Origin: JAAUTS01 sp038250235
GTDB lineage: Bacteria; Verrucomicrobiota; Verrucomicrobiia; Methylacidiphilales; JAAUTS01
Length of the DNA: 20,453 nt
Direction of reading: 5' to 3'
Assembly (NCBI GenBank): GCA_038250235.1
Contig: JBBSCO010000052.1
Location: 1 to 20,453, forward strand
The notes below the pieces were generated by a model. The model worked only from the letters and a program-made list of their open reading frames with translations. It did not search any database and was not told where the DNA came from. Each line of letters starts with the position of its first letter. The stretch's first letter is position 1. The translations under genes and the position numbers were made by a program. This document shows positions 1 through 6,784 of the stretch, one piece after another.

Positions 1-1343
1 GCTTTTTCAGGGAGGCTCTCTGGTAAAACAATCCTGTCAAGGATCATGCCTGCCGCAACGGTCGCGTTGTTGATGCGGTCAATGAGAATGAATGCCCCTG
101 TCTGGTTGTTTTTCTCGTAAGGGTCAAAGGCCAGGGGACGGTGAAGTTCGACCTGCAGCCGCCCGATTTCGTTGAGCCCTAGTGGCTCCGAGGCAATTTC
201 AACTTCAACTACTCTGCTCATGGTGTTGACATCCACCTTGTAAAGAACATCAGATACGACCGCCGGCGTTGTCTGGGTGGTATGTTTCAGGAGGTAGGTT
301 CCTCCGGGCTTCAAAGCATCTTCGTGCATCCAGACGACCATGGCATCAAATTTTGTCCCTACATGAGGGGCATTTTTCGGGTGTGTCAGCATGTTGCCAC
401 GTGAGACATCGATTTCATTATCCAGTGTTAGCACGACCGACATCGGCGGAAACGCCTCGTTTAGATTGCCATCCTGAGTGACAATTGATTTGATTCTGGA
501 GCGTTTCCCGGAAGGCAAAGAGGCCACTTCGTCACCAACGCGGACTATCCCCGATGCCACGGTTCCGGCAAAGCCGCGGAAATCAAGGTTCGGACGCAGC
601 ACATATTGGACCGGGAAACGGAAATCAATCAGATTGCGATCCGAGGCAATGTTGACGTTTTCCAAATGGCTCAACAAAGTCGGCCCCTCGTACCATGGGC
701 TTTGTACACTCCTGTCCACAACGTTGTCCCCTTTCAATGCGGACATCGGGATAAACTGGACATCGGTAAATCCCAGACGCGAGCTGAAATCACAGAAATT
801 CTTCCTGATTTTCAGAAAGACCTCTTCCGACCAGTCCACAAGATCCATTTTATTGATGGCCACAACGACGTGTTTGATGCCCAGAAGCGAGACAATAAAG
901 CTGTGGCGTTTGGTCTGAACAGCCACCCCATGACGCGCATCCACCAGGATGATGGCCAGATTACAGGTTGAGGCACCAGTCGCCATATTCCGGGTGTACT
1001 GCTCATGTCCCGGGGTGTCAGCAATGATGAACTTACGCTTGTCGGTAGAAAAATATCGATACGCAACATCGATGGTGATCCCCTGCTCCCTTTCGGCTTT
1101 CAAGCCGTCCGTCAGCAAGGCCGGATCGAAGTCCGTTCCGTTGGTCCCATGTACTTTGGAATCCTTCATAACTGCGGCAAGCTGATCTTCGTAAATCATC
1201 TTGCTGTCATAAAGAAGGCGGCCGATCAGGGTGGATTTTCCGTCATCGACACTGCCACAGGTCAGGAAGCGGAGGAGATCCTTCTCCTCATGCTGCCTGA
1301 GGTAGGCATGGATATCGTGTTCGGCTAGTTGTTTTGAATTCAT
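1..1343 (-). CDS. cysN: Sulfate adenylyltransferase subunit 1 (CysN, GTPase), C-terminus cut by the window edge
   Basis: This is the large GTP-hydrolysing subunit of ATP sulfurylase, which with CysD makes adenosine 5'-phosphosulfate (APS) from ATP and sulfate in the cytoplasm. Reading leftward from the ATG at 1343, the frame stays open to position 1 (447 codons). GTPase motifs are clear: P-loop GSVDDGKS at residues 30-37, DTPGHEQY at 109-116 and NKMD at 164-167, followed by elongation-factor-like beta-barrel domains. It starts 21 nt after the cysD stop, so the two are surely co-transcribed; no good Shine-Dalgarno is seen. The usual CysN is about 475 residues, so only the end would be missing if it is plain CysN. 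If it is a CysNC fusion, an APS kinase domain would lie beyond the left edge. The partner CysH is of the PAPS type, which makes a nearby APS kinase likely. Identity is firm; the fusion question is open. Confidence 0.96.
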   Translation of the reverse strand, partial: MNSKQLAEHDIHAYLRQHEEKDLLRFLTCGSVDDGKSTLIGRLLYDSKMIYEDQLAAVMKDSKVHGTNGTDFDPALLTDGLKAEREQGITIDVAYRYFSTDKRKFIIADTPGHEQYTRNMATGASTCNLAIILVDARHGVAVQTKRHSFIVSLLGIKHVVVAINKMDLVDWSEEVFLKIRKNFCDFSSRLGFTDVQFIPMSALKGDNVVDRSVQSPWYEGPTLLSHLENVNIASDRNLIDFRFPVQYVLRPNLDFRGFAGTVASGIVRVGDEVASLPSGKRSRIKSIVTQDGNLNEAFPPMSVVLTLDNEIDVSRGNMLTHPKNAPHVGTKFDAMVVWMHEDALKPGGTYLLKHTTQTTPAVVSDVLYKVDVNTMSRVVEVEIASEPLGLNEIGRLQVELHRPLAFDPYEKNNQTGAFILIDRINNATVAAGMILDRIVLPESLPEK

Positions 1344-1364
1344 GGCAATGGTTCCCAGCGGTTA

Positions 1365-2273
1365 TCAGAAATAGCCGTCTTTCTTTTTTTCCTCCATGGA
1401 AGCGGCCCCGTCATAATCTATAACCCGGCCCTGCCGCTCAGAAGTTGTGGCCAGAAGCATTTCCTGGATAATCTTTTCAATCGTGTCCGCTTCGGATTCC
1501 ACGGCCCCGCTAAGAGGGTAACATCCTAATGTGCGGAATCTTACTTTTTTCAAATCGGGCTTTTCTCCCGGTTCGAGTGGGAGACGTTCATCATCCCGCA
1601 TGATGAGGGTTCCATTCCGTCGAACGACAGGCCTCTCCTTAGCGAAATAAAGGGGAACGATAGGAATATCTTCACGCATGATGTAAAGCCAGATATCCAA
1701 TTCGGTCCAGTTGGAAAGCGGGAACACACGGATGGACTCACCCTTGTTGACCCGGCTGTTGTAGAGATTCCATAACTCCGGACGCTGGTTCTTTGGATCC
1801 CACTGGTGAAAGGGGTTCCTGAAACTGTAAACGCGCTCTTTCGCACGGGATTTTTCCTCATCACGACGGGCACCGCCGAACGCAGCGTCAAATTTGTAAT
1901 GGTTGAGGGCCTGCTTGAGAGCTTCGGTTTTCATAATCTGGGTATGTTTTTCCGAACCATGTTCGATGGGATTAATCCCCAAACGAAGTCCCTCAGGATT
2001 GGACCAGATGAGAACTTCACCGATTTCTTTGCTGACTTTTTCGCGCAGCTCATACATTTCACGAAATTTCCACTTGGTATCAACATGAAGGAGGGGAAAA
2101 GGTAACTTACCGGGAAAAAACGCTTTCTGAGCCAATTTCAGCATCACTGCCGAATCCTTCCCTATGGAATAAAGCATGACCGGGTTTTGGAACTCAGCGG
2201 CCACTTCCCGAATGATACACATGCTCTCCGCTTCCAATTGTTTCAAGTGCGAGAGCTGATACGTTGTTGCCAT
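1365..2273 (-). CDS. cysD: Sulfate adenylyltransferase subunit 2 (CysD)
   Basis: This is the catalytic, adenylylating subunit of ATP sulfurylase and works with CysN on assimilatory sulfate activation. The 302-residue product is collinear with E. coli CysD over its whole length: a PP-loop SIGKDS at residues 36-41, then the conserved stretches FPLLHVDT, FGGARRDEEKSRAKER and FPLSNWTE, and a C-terminal TTSERQGR. I chose the ATG at 2273 because the resulting N-terminus (MATTYQLSHLKQLEAES) matches the family start. An upstream in-frame ATG at 2306 would add 11 residues that do not look conserved. Neither start has a strong ribosome site. The gene heads the leftward cysD-cysN operon and faces cysH across a short region with back-to-back promoter-like sequences. 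Confidence 0.97.
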   Translation of the reverse strand: MATTYQLSHLKQLEAESMCIIREVAAEFQNPVMLYSIGKDSAVMLKLAQKAFFPGKLPFPLLHVDTKWKFREMYELREKVSKEIGEVLIWSNPEGLRLGINPIEHGSEKHTQIMKTEALKQALNHYKFDAAFGGARRDEEKSRAKERVYSFRNPFHQWDPKNQRPELWNLYNSRVNKGESIRVFPLSNWTELDIWLYIMREDIPIVPLYFAKERPVVRRNGTLIMRDDERLPLEPGEKPDLKKVRFRTLGCYPLSGAVESEADTIEKIIQEMLLATTSERQGRVIDYDGAASMEEKKKDGYF

Positions 2274-2344
2274 AGTTTTGGAGAGGATCGATGAAAGAGT
2301 GATCATCCCAAAACTTTGATTTTCGTCAATTAAAATTAAATAGA

Positions 2345-2372
2345 TAGACTTAGTCGGGAATTAGATTATAGT
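2345..2372 (+). promoter_or_regulatory. Candidate promoter for cysH
   Basis: On the plus strand, TAGACT (2345-2350) and TATAGT (2367-2372) are separated by 16 nt. The -10 matches the consensus in five of six positions and the -35 in four. It sits about 30 nt upstream of the preferred cysH ATG and overlaps the leftward cysDN -10 box, so the two promoters probably cannot be occupied together. Confidence 0.35.
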
Positions 2373-2392
2373 TTACGAAACATAGGTGACAA
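2365..2392 (-). promoter_or_regulatory. Candidate sigma-70-type promoter for cysDN
   Basis: On the minus strand, TTGTCA (2392 to 2387) is followed after 16 nt by a perfect TATAAT (2370 to 2365). Transcription would begin near 2358, leaving a leader of about 85 nt before the cysD ATG at 2273. The -10 box overlaps that of the candidate rightward cysH promoter. Called by eye only. Confidence 0.5.
2384..2389 (+). promoter_or_regulatory. Ribosome binding site supporting the cysH start at 2401
   Basis: AGGTGA lies 11 nt upstream of the ATG at 2401. The alternative GTG at 2386 falls inside this motif and has no site of its own, so the ATG at 2401 is favoured. Confidence 0.5.
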
Positions 2393-2400
2393 TTAGAGTG

Positions 2401-3183
2401 ATGAACGTGGCGATTTCTGAAAAATCTGTTTTTTCGACAGAAGCGATAAACGGGCCTGATTCTGTAAAACCAACGGAACCAAACCTTCCTTCCTCTCAAA
2501 ACCAACTACTTGCCGCACTGAATCCACAGGAAAGGATAGAATGGGCTGAGGCAACTTTTGGTGACGGTCTGGTTCTTAGCTCAAGCTTTGGGATTCAATC
2601 TGCTGTGATGTTGCACCTGGCCACACGGGTGGTGCCGGGTATCCCGGTTATTTTTATTGATACCGGCTATCTTTTTCCAGAAACCTATCGGTTCATCGAC
2701 GAACTGACCGGACGCCTCAAGTTGAACTTGAACGTCTATCGTTCCGAGCAAAGTCCGGCCTGGCAGGAAACCCGCTACGGGAAACTCTGGGAACAAGGCC
2801 TTGAAGGACTGAAGCAGTACAACAATCTGAACAAAGTTGAGCCCATGCAGCGTGCCTTAAAGGAGCTCAAGGCCACAGCCTGGTTGGCCGGTCTTCGTCG
2901 CCAACAGTCCGACAGCCGTAAAGAGCTGAATGTCTACAGTACACAGGATGGCCGGGCCAAAATCCACCCGATTTCTGATTGGAACAACAAACAGATCCAT
3001 GACTATCTAAAAGCACACGACCTTCCCTATCATCCTTTATGGGAACAGGGTTATGTTTCCGTCGGGGACGTGCATACCACCCGTAAATGGGAAGAGGGCA
3101 TGACCGAAGAGGAAACCCGCTTCTTCGGTTTAAAGCGTGAATGTGGCCTGCACGAACCAAGCCCGTCAGACTTTACTATCTGA
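2401..3183 (+). CDS. cysH: Phosphoadenosine phosphosulfate (PAPS) reductase
   Basis: CysH reduces activated sulfate to sulfite, using electrons from thioredoxin or glutaredoxin. The 260-residue protein has the adenylyl-binding loop SSSFGIQSAV (60-69), FIDTGYLFPETY (85-96), WLAGLRR (161-167) and the C-terminal catalytic ECGLHE, whose cysteine is residue 248. That cysteine is the only one in the protein. APS reductases need two additional cysteine pairs for a [4Fe-4S] cluster, and here the matching place reads QYNNLNKVEP, close to the E. coli PAPS enzyme. I therefore call it PAPS-specific. The first 35 or so residues are a polar, poorly conserved extension. It is transcribed away from cysDN. 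Its stop lies 7 bp from the stop of the convergent nuclease gene, with no terminator hairpin visible between them. Confidence 0.95.
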   Translation: MNVAISEKSVFSTEAINGPDSVKPTEPNLPSSQNQLLAALNPQERIEWAEATFGDGLVLSSSFGIQSAVMLHLATRVVPGIPVIFIDTGYLFPETYRFIDELTGRLKLNLNVYRSEQSPAWQETRYGKLWEQGLEGLKQYNNLNKVEPMQRALKELKATAWLAGLRRQQSDSRKELNVYSTQDGRAKIHPISDWNNKQIHDYLKAHDLPYHPLWEQGYVSVGDVHTTRKWEEGMTEEETRFFGLKRECGLHEPSPSDFTI

Positions 3184-3190
3184 GTCTGCT

Positions 3191-4204
3191 TCAAGGTGCG
3201 GTCGGCATCTTATCCGGAACTTTTTCCTTCACATCAAAGACAGCCACGATGGGCCGGTGATCGCTGGCATTATAGGTATTAAATGAGGGCGGATCGTTTT
3301 GCCCGGGACGGAAAACGTGGGATTTCTCTTTTTTGAATCGATTGAACAACGGCTGGCTCACAAACATGTAATCGAGGCGCTCGTAGCTTTTGTCCGGAAT
3401 ATAAAAATGCGTCCACCAGTCCCCGAAATAATCCGTCAACCAAAGGTCAAAGACCCTCACGGTGGCATCCTTCGGTCCTAGAATTGTCTTGATCGCCATG
3501 CTGCGGTAGGTGTCGTTGAAATCCCCCATGGCTATGAGACACTCTTCCGGGTTTGCCGCCAGAAAACGATTCATGGCATTTTTTAGAATCAGGGCTTCGT
3601 TCCTACGCACGAATGTCTCCCCTGTTTCACCCGGTGACGACTCGTCATATTCCGGATTAGGCCGTTTCGATTTGAGATGGGCCACCATGGCCCGGAATTT
3701 GAAAGTGGGTGTGACTTGGATTTCCGTATTGATGAAACCGCGTCCGACACGCAATTGAACTTTCGTGACCTGCTTTGTTTTTTTGTCGGTTTTTGATACA
3801 TCGAAGGTTTCAGTGTTCAAATGCTGCTCGGATACAAAGGGATATTTCGAAAGCAAAGCATTCTGGATACGCTCGTCCCCTCCCTTGACCGTGGTCAGAT
3901 ATGGATAATCCAAGCCGGCTTTCTTGAGTTTGCTCTGAAGTAATTTCAGATACAGGTCGTCGGGCGCCTGCAGGATTTCACTCACTCCCAGAACATCCGG
4001 TTTGATCCGGCCCAGGATCGCCAACATGGCCTCGATCTCGGAATCGGGTTTCATGGCATCCTTTTCCGATTTCCCGTTAACAAAGCGGTCGGTAACCCCA
4101 AAATTCTGCACATTCCAGTAACAAATCGTAACCTCGGTAATCTCCTCTCCCCATGCGGTGTAAAGAATGAAGCAATAAATAAAAGGGATCAGGCAACGTT
4201 TCAT
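3191..4204 (-). CDS. Secreted endonuclease/exonuclease/phosphatase family protein
   Basis: This 337-residue protein has an N-terminal hydrophobic stretch (about residues 4-18) ending in AWGEE, which looks like a signal peptide and suggests export. The rest shows the metal-dependent DNase I-like fold: WNVQNF at 30-35, the metal-binding Glu at 76 in GVSEI, HLKSKRP at 176-182, GDFND at 227-231, RLDYMFVS at 276-283 and SDHRP at 314-318. All the catalytic positions appear intact, so it should be an active phosphodiesterase or phosphomonoesterase. The substrate (extracellular nucleic acid, phospholipid headgroup or other phosphoester) cannot be read from sequence. It is the last gene of the leftward run, about 110 nt after lpxA, and may have its own promoter. 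An extracellular nutrient-scavenging nuclease is one possible role, by inference only. Confidence 0.85.
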   Translation of the reverse strand: MKRCLIPFIYCFILYTAWGEEITEVTICYWNVQNFGVTDRFVNGKSEKDAMKPDSEIEAMLAILGRIKPDVLGVSEILQAPDDLYLKLLQSKLKKAGLDYPYLTTVKGGDERIQNALLSKYPFVSEQHLNTETFDVSKTDKKTKQVTKVQLRVGRGFINTEIQVTPTFKFRAMVAHLKSKRPNPEYDESSPGETGETFVRRNEALILKNAMNRFLAANPEECLIAMGDFNDTYRSMAIKTILGPKDATVRVFDLWLTDYFGDWWTHFYIPDKSYERLDYMFVSQPLFNRFKKEKSHVFRPGQNDPPSFNTYNASDHRPIVAVFDVKEKVPDKMPTAP

Positions 4205-4316
4205 AAAAGGAATATGCAGACAGTTTGCGGGACTACGGCAAGAAGGGAGTTGTTACATTTGAGCGACTTCTCTTCAATCAACTGGAAACACTCCAAAGGG
4301 TTAAACAGGCCTGGAT

Positions 4317-5129
4317 TTATCCGAGGTCTTCAATCTCGCCGCTCTTGACCGCCCGGCAGATGCCACGTTTGGTTTCTTCAACAAAGCAGCACAGAAGTTC
4401 CACGTCCGGATTCTGCAATTCGGGTGTGGCGCGGATCGCTTCCAGGGCCTGCAGTCGGTTTTTACCCGCATAATAAAGCAGATTATAGGCTTCCAGAATA
4501 TGTTTGCGGCGGGCGGCATCGAAACCTTTGCGTTTGAGTCCAACCCGGTTCAGCCCGCAAACCGCATTGGTTGCCACGGCCATGAAATAGGGTGGCACAT
4601 CCAAACCCAACCGGGTCTGCCCCCTCACCATCGCGTGCTCACCCACCCGCGTAAATTGATGGACCACCGAATCCCCACCTAAAAAGGCATAATCTTTGAC
4701 CTCAACATGTCCCCCCAGAAGAACATTGTTCACAAGGACGACATGACTACCGATGATGCAATTGTGTGCAATGTGAACGCCGGTCATAAGGTAATTGTTG
4801 TTTCCGATTGAGGTGGTGGAACCTTCCTTCGTTCCACGATGGATGGTTACATATTCGCGGACGATGTTGTTGTCACCCAGAAGCGTGTAACTTTCACAGT
4901 TTTTGTAACCGAGATCCTGGGGTTCGGCTCCGACTATGGCTCCGTATCCGATCTGGTTCCCTGATCCCAACTTGGCGTGGCCCGTAATGATCGCACGTGC
5001 CCGTATCTCGCAGCTGGCTCCGATTTCCACATGCTCGTCAATGATCGCATCAGGACCCACGCTGGTTCCCTCTCCGACAATAGCCTTGGGATGGATAAGG
5101 GCTCGCGGGTGGATAAGGTTGGAAGTCAT
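4317..5129 (-). CDS. lpxA: Acyl-ACP--UDP-N-acetylglucosamine O-acyltransferase (LpxA)
   Basis: LpxA catalyses the first step of lipid A synthesis, moving a 3-hydroxyacyl chain from acyl carrier protein to UDP-GlcNAc in the cytoplasm. The 270-residue protein is built of hexapeptide repeats that form a left-handed beta-helix (about residues 1-185), then a helical C-terminus. The catalytic histidine is residue 122 in HIAHNC, equivalent to E. coli His125. HQF at 157-159 matches E. coli His160. The residue at the hydrocarbon-ruler position (E. coli Gly173) is Gly170, which suggests a long acyl chain. In many Gram-negatives lpxA sits with lpxD, fabZ and lpxB; here it lies between radC (33 nt upstream) and a secreted nuclease gene. 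Identity is secure. Confidence 0.96.
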   Translation of the reverse strand: MTSNLIHPRALIHPKAIVGEGTSVGPDAIIDEHVEIGASCEIRARAIITGHAKLGSGNQIGYGAIVGAEPQDLGYKNCESYTLLGDNNIVREYVTIHRGTKEGSTTSIGNNNYLMTGVHIAHNCIIGSHVVLVNNVLLGGHVEVKDYAFLGGDSVVHQFTRVGEHAMVRGQTRLGLDVPPYFMAVATNAVCGLNRVGLKRKGFDAARRKHILEAYNLLYYAGKNRLQALEAIRATPELQNPDVELLCCFVEETKRGICRAVKSGEIEDLG

Positions 5130-5162
5130 GTCAGTGGCTTAAAACGTTTTGTAGGCGACTCT

Positions 5163-5852
5163 TCAAAGATATCCAGATTCTTTGAAACTATAATAGCCTT
5201 TTTCTTTCTCACTTGTACTACCCAGAATGATATGATCCAGAAACTCGATCTGAATCAGCTTGGCGGCATCCCTGACCTGCAGCGTGAAGGCAAGGTCGGC
5301 GGCACTCGGTGAGGGATCTCCAGAAGGATGATTGTGAACCAGAATAATGCCATAGGCCTGTTGCATCAAGCCAACCCGCAGGACATCACGGGGATGGGCC
5401 ACGGTTTCATTGATCGTTCCCCGGCTGATTTCCTGCACGCCCAGCATCTTTAACCGGGTGTTGACCGCTATGACCCTTAGCGACTCGTGTGGCAACTGCC
5501 GCATTTCCTCACCCAGGAGCCGCTGGACGTGGAGAGGGCCCTCCATCGGCTGGTCCAGTGCCTGGCTGCGTGAAAGCCTTACCGCCAGTTCGAAAGCCGC
5601 CTTCAATTGCACGGCTTTGGTCATTCCCAAGCCTTTGATTTTGGCCAGTTCCTGTGCCGGTGTTTTGCTGAGATTATCCAGGGTCTGATAACGGATCAGC
5701 ATTTCTTCGCCGATAACAATCGCCGATTTTCCCTTGGTTCCTGTCCGGATGAGGATGGCCAAAAGCTCTGAAACCGCCAGGCCGGATGATCCGTGTTTCC
5801 AAAGCCTTTCCCTGGGTCTGTCCTCGTTGACCATGTCCTTGATTCGTGGCAT
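5163..5852 (-). CDS. radC: RadC/UPF0758 family JAMM-domain protein
   Basis: This 229-residue protein belongs to the RadC family. An N-terminal helix-hairpin-helix region (IKGLGMTKA at 72-80) is followed by a JAMM/MPN metalloprotease-like domain with the full zinc signature HNHPSGDPSPSAAD at 173-186, so the His, His and Asp ligands are present. Despite the name, a role in DNA repair was not upheld in E. coli, and the family's biochemical activity is uncertain; a DNA-associated or mobile-element-linked role has been discussed. It starts at the ATG at 5852, 33 nt after the TPR gene and 33 nt before lpxA, in the same leftward run. There are no phage or plasmid genes nearby, so this is a chromosomal copy. 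Confidence 0.93.
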   Translation of the reverse strand: MPRIKDMVNEDRPRERLWKHGSSGLAVSELLAILIRTGTKGKSAIVIGEEMLIRYQTLDNLSKTPAQELAKIKGLGMTKAVQLKAAFELAVRLSRSQALDQPMEGPLHVQRLLGEEMRQLPHESLRVIAVNTRLKMLGVQEISRGTINETVAHPRDVLRVGLMQQAYGIILVHNHPSGDPSPSAADLAFTLQVRDAAKLIQIEFLDHIILGSTSEKEKGYYSFKESGYL

Positions 5853-5885
5853 AGGAAGCGACGTTACGCCAAACTGCTAACAAAA

Positions 5886-6239
5886 TCAACCCGCCTGATC
5901 ATCCGGTTTGTCTTTTACCACTTTACCACCCCAGGAGATGATTCTCGCCTTGGCCCCCATGGCCTCCGCTTCTTTGATCTGGTTGTTCCTGCCATAAGCC
6001 AGCGACATCGTGGCATAAGCCATCTGGTCGTTGGGCCGGAGATTGATGGCTTTCTCTCCCGCCGCCAGGGCCTCCGCCGGACGATTCAGCTTGATCAAGG
6101 CCACTGTCAAGGCATGCCAGGCGTCAAACGAATCCGGCTCCAGCTCTGTCGCCTTGCCATACCATTCCGCAGCCTTTTCGAGTTCGCCCATGGCCAACTC
6201 ACCATTGCCTTCATCCATACAATCTTCAGCAGTGCTCAT
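5886..6239 (-). CDS. Small tetratricopeptide-repeat protein
   Basis: This 117-residue soluble protein is made almost entirely of about three TPR-like helical pairs (roughly residues 16-36, 38-71 and 72-100), with typical A-W-Y-G-K-A and A-L-G-A-I-L-P spacing. It probably binds another protein or peptide; no catalytic motif is present and no signal peptide is seen. I prefer the ATG at 6239, 5 nt after the preceding stop, over the in-frame TTG at 6248, which would overlap the preceding gene by 4 nt. Either way it is tightly coupled to the secreted thioredoxin-like gene upstream and followed by radC. The function is unknown. The acidic N-terminus and the Lys/Asp-rich tail give no further clue. 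Confidence 0.8.
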   Translation of the reverse strand: MSTAEDCMDEGNGELAMGELEKAAEWYGKATELEPDSFDAWHALTVALIKLNRPAEALAAGEKAINLRPNDQMAYATMSLAYGRNNQIKEAEAMGAKARIISWGGKVVKDKPDDQAG

Positions 6240-6244
6240 GGTGG

Positions 6245-6784
6245 TCAATTCTTCAAAAGTGCCTGAACGGTTTTTTTCAAATCCTCAAAATGTAACAGGT
6301 CGTCCCATTCTTTTTGCCTGATCCCCTGTTGATTGAAAACGATGATGCGAAGCTGGTTTTTTGGTTTGTCCCAACCCAGTTGCAGACAGATCTCTCCTTT
6401 GAAATCCGCCACTGCGGAAAGGTCAGGACGGGGATTCCGGGTATTGCCCTTTTTCCGGTAAGCCGGGGTCACCCGCAATGCTTCCTGATCCAGATCCTTG
6501 ATCATGCGCCTGACCGTGTAGCCGGGAGCCCAGTCCGACATGGTTCCACGTAAATCCACCACCACAATGGAACGAAAATCCCCGCGGCCATGGAACAAAT
6601 CCAGTTCTTTTCCAGTCTGCCGCGTTCTGTCTTGCACGGAAGGATTGCTATAGATGATGACCGTTACCTGGCCGACCGGATTCAGGCTGCGCAGCACGCC
6701 GTCGGCATCCTTGGCTTGGATCAAGGGAGCAGCCTCAAGACCCGCGGGCAGCAGAAACAAAAGCAGGTAAAAAAAAGTTTTCAT
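6245..6784 (-). CDS. Secreted thioredoxin-fold-like protein lacking a CxxC motif
   Basis: This 179-residue protein has a clear signal peptide (hydrophobic residues 4-16, then GLEAAP), so it should be exported to the periplasm or beyond. The mature part has a beta-alpha pattern like the thioredoxin/TlpA fold: VTVIIYSNPSV about residues 40-50, FRSIVVVDLRG about 70-80, and LRIIVFNQQG near the end. Where a redox enzyme would have CxxC the sequence reads SNPSVQDR, and the single cysteine (GEICLQLG) is elsewhere, so no dithiol chemistry is expected. The fold assignment is tentative. Its ATG overlaps the stop of the rRNA methyltransferase gene by 4 nt (ATGA), and its own stop nearly touches the TPR gene. 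This coupling suggests co-translation of all three, but no shared function is obvious. Confidence 0.7.
   Translation of the reverse strand: MKTFFYLLLFLLPAGLEAAPLIQAKDADGVLRSLNPVGQVTVIIYSNPSVQDRTRQTGKELDLFHGRGDFRSIVVVDLRGTMSDWAPGYTVRRMIKDLDQEALRVTPAYRKKGNTRNPRPDLSAVADFKGEICLQLGWDKPKNQLRIIVFNQQGIRQKEWDDLLHFEDLKKTVQALLKN

Noticed and set aside
1054..1061. TATCGATA as a genome-wide regulatory palindrome
   Set aside because: It occurs in two intergenic gaps but also inside the cysN coding region, and 8 bp is too short to claim enrichment from three copies.
269..1328. Several open frames on the plus strand and one on the minus strand within 269-1328
   Set aside because: They lie over the cysN reading frame, which is open leftward from 1343 and encodes unmistakable CysN; none of the overlapping frames shows any motif.
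5163..5852. RadC as a sign of a mobile island or plasmid anti-restriction cluster
   Set aside because: It is flanked by lpxA and other housekeeping genes with no integrase, transposase or phage gene, so an ordinary chromosomal copy is more likely.
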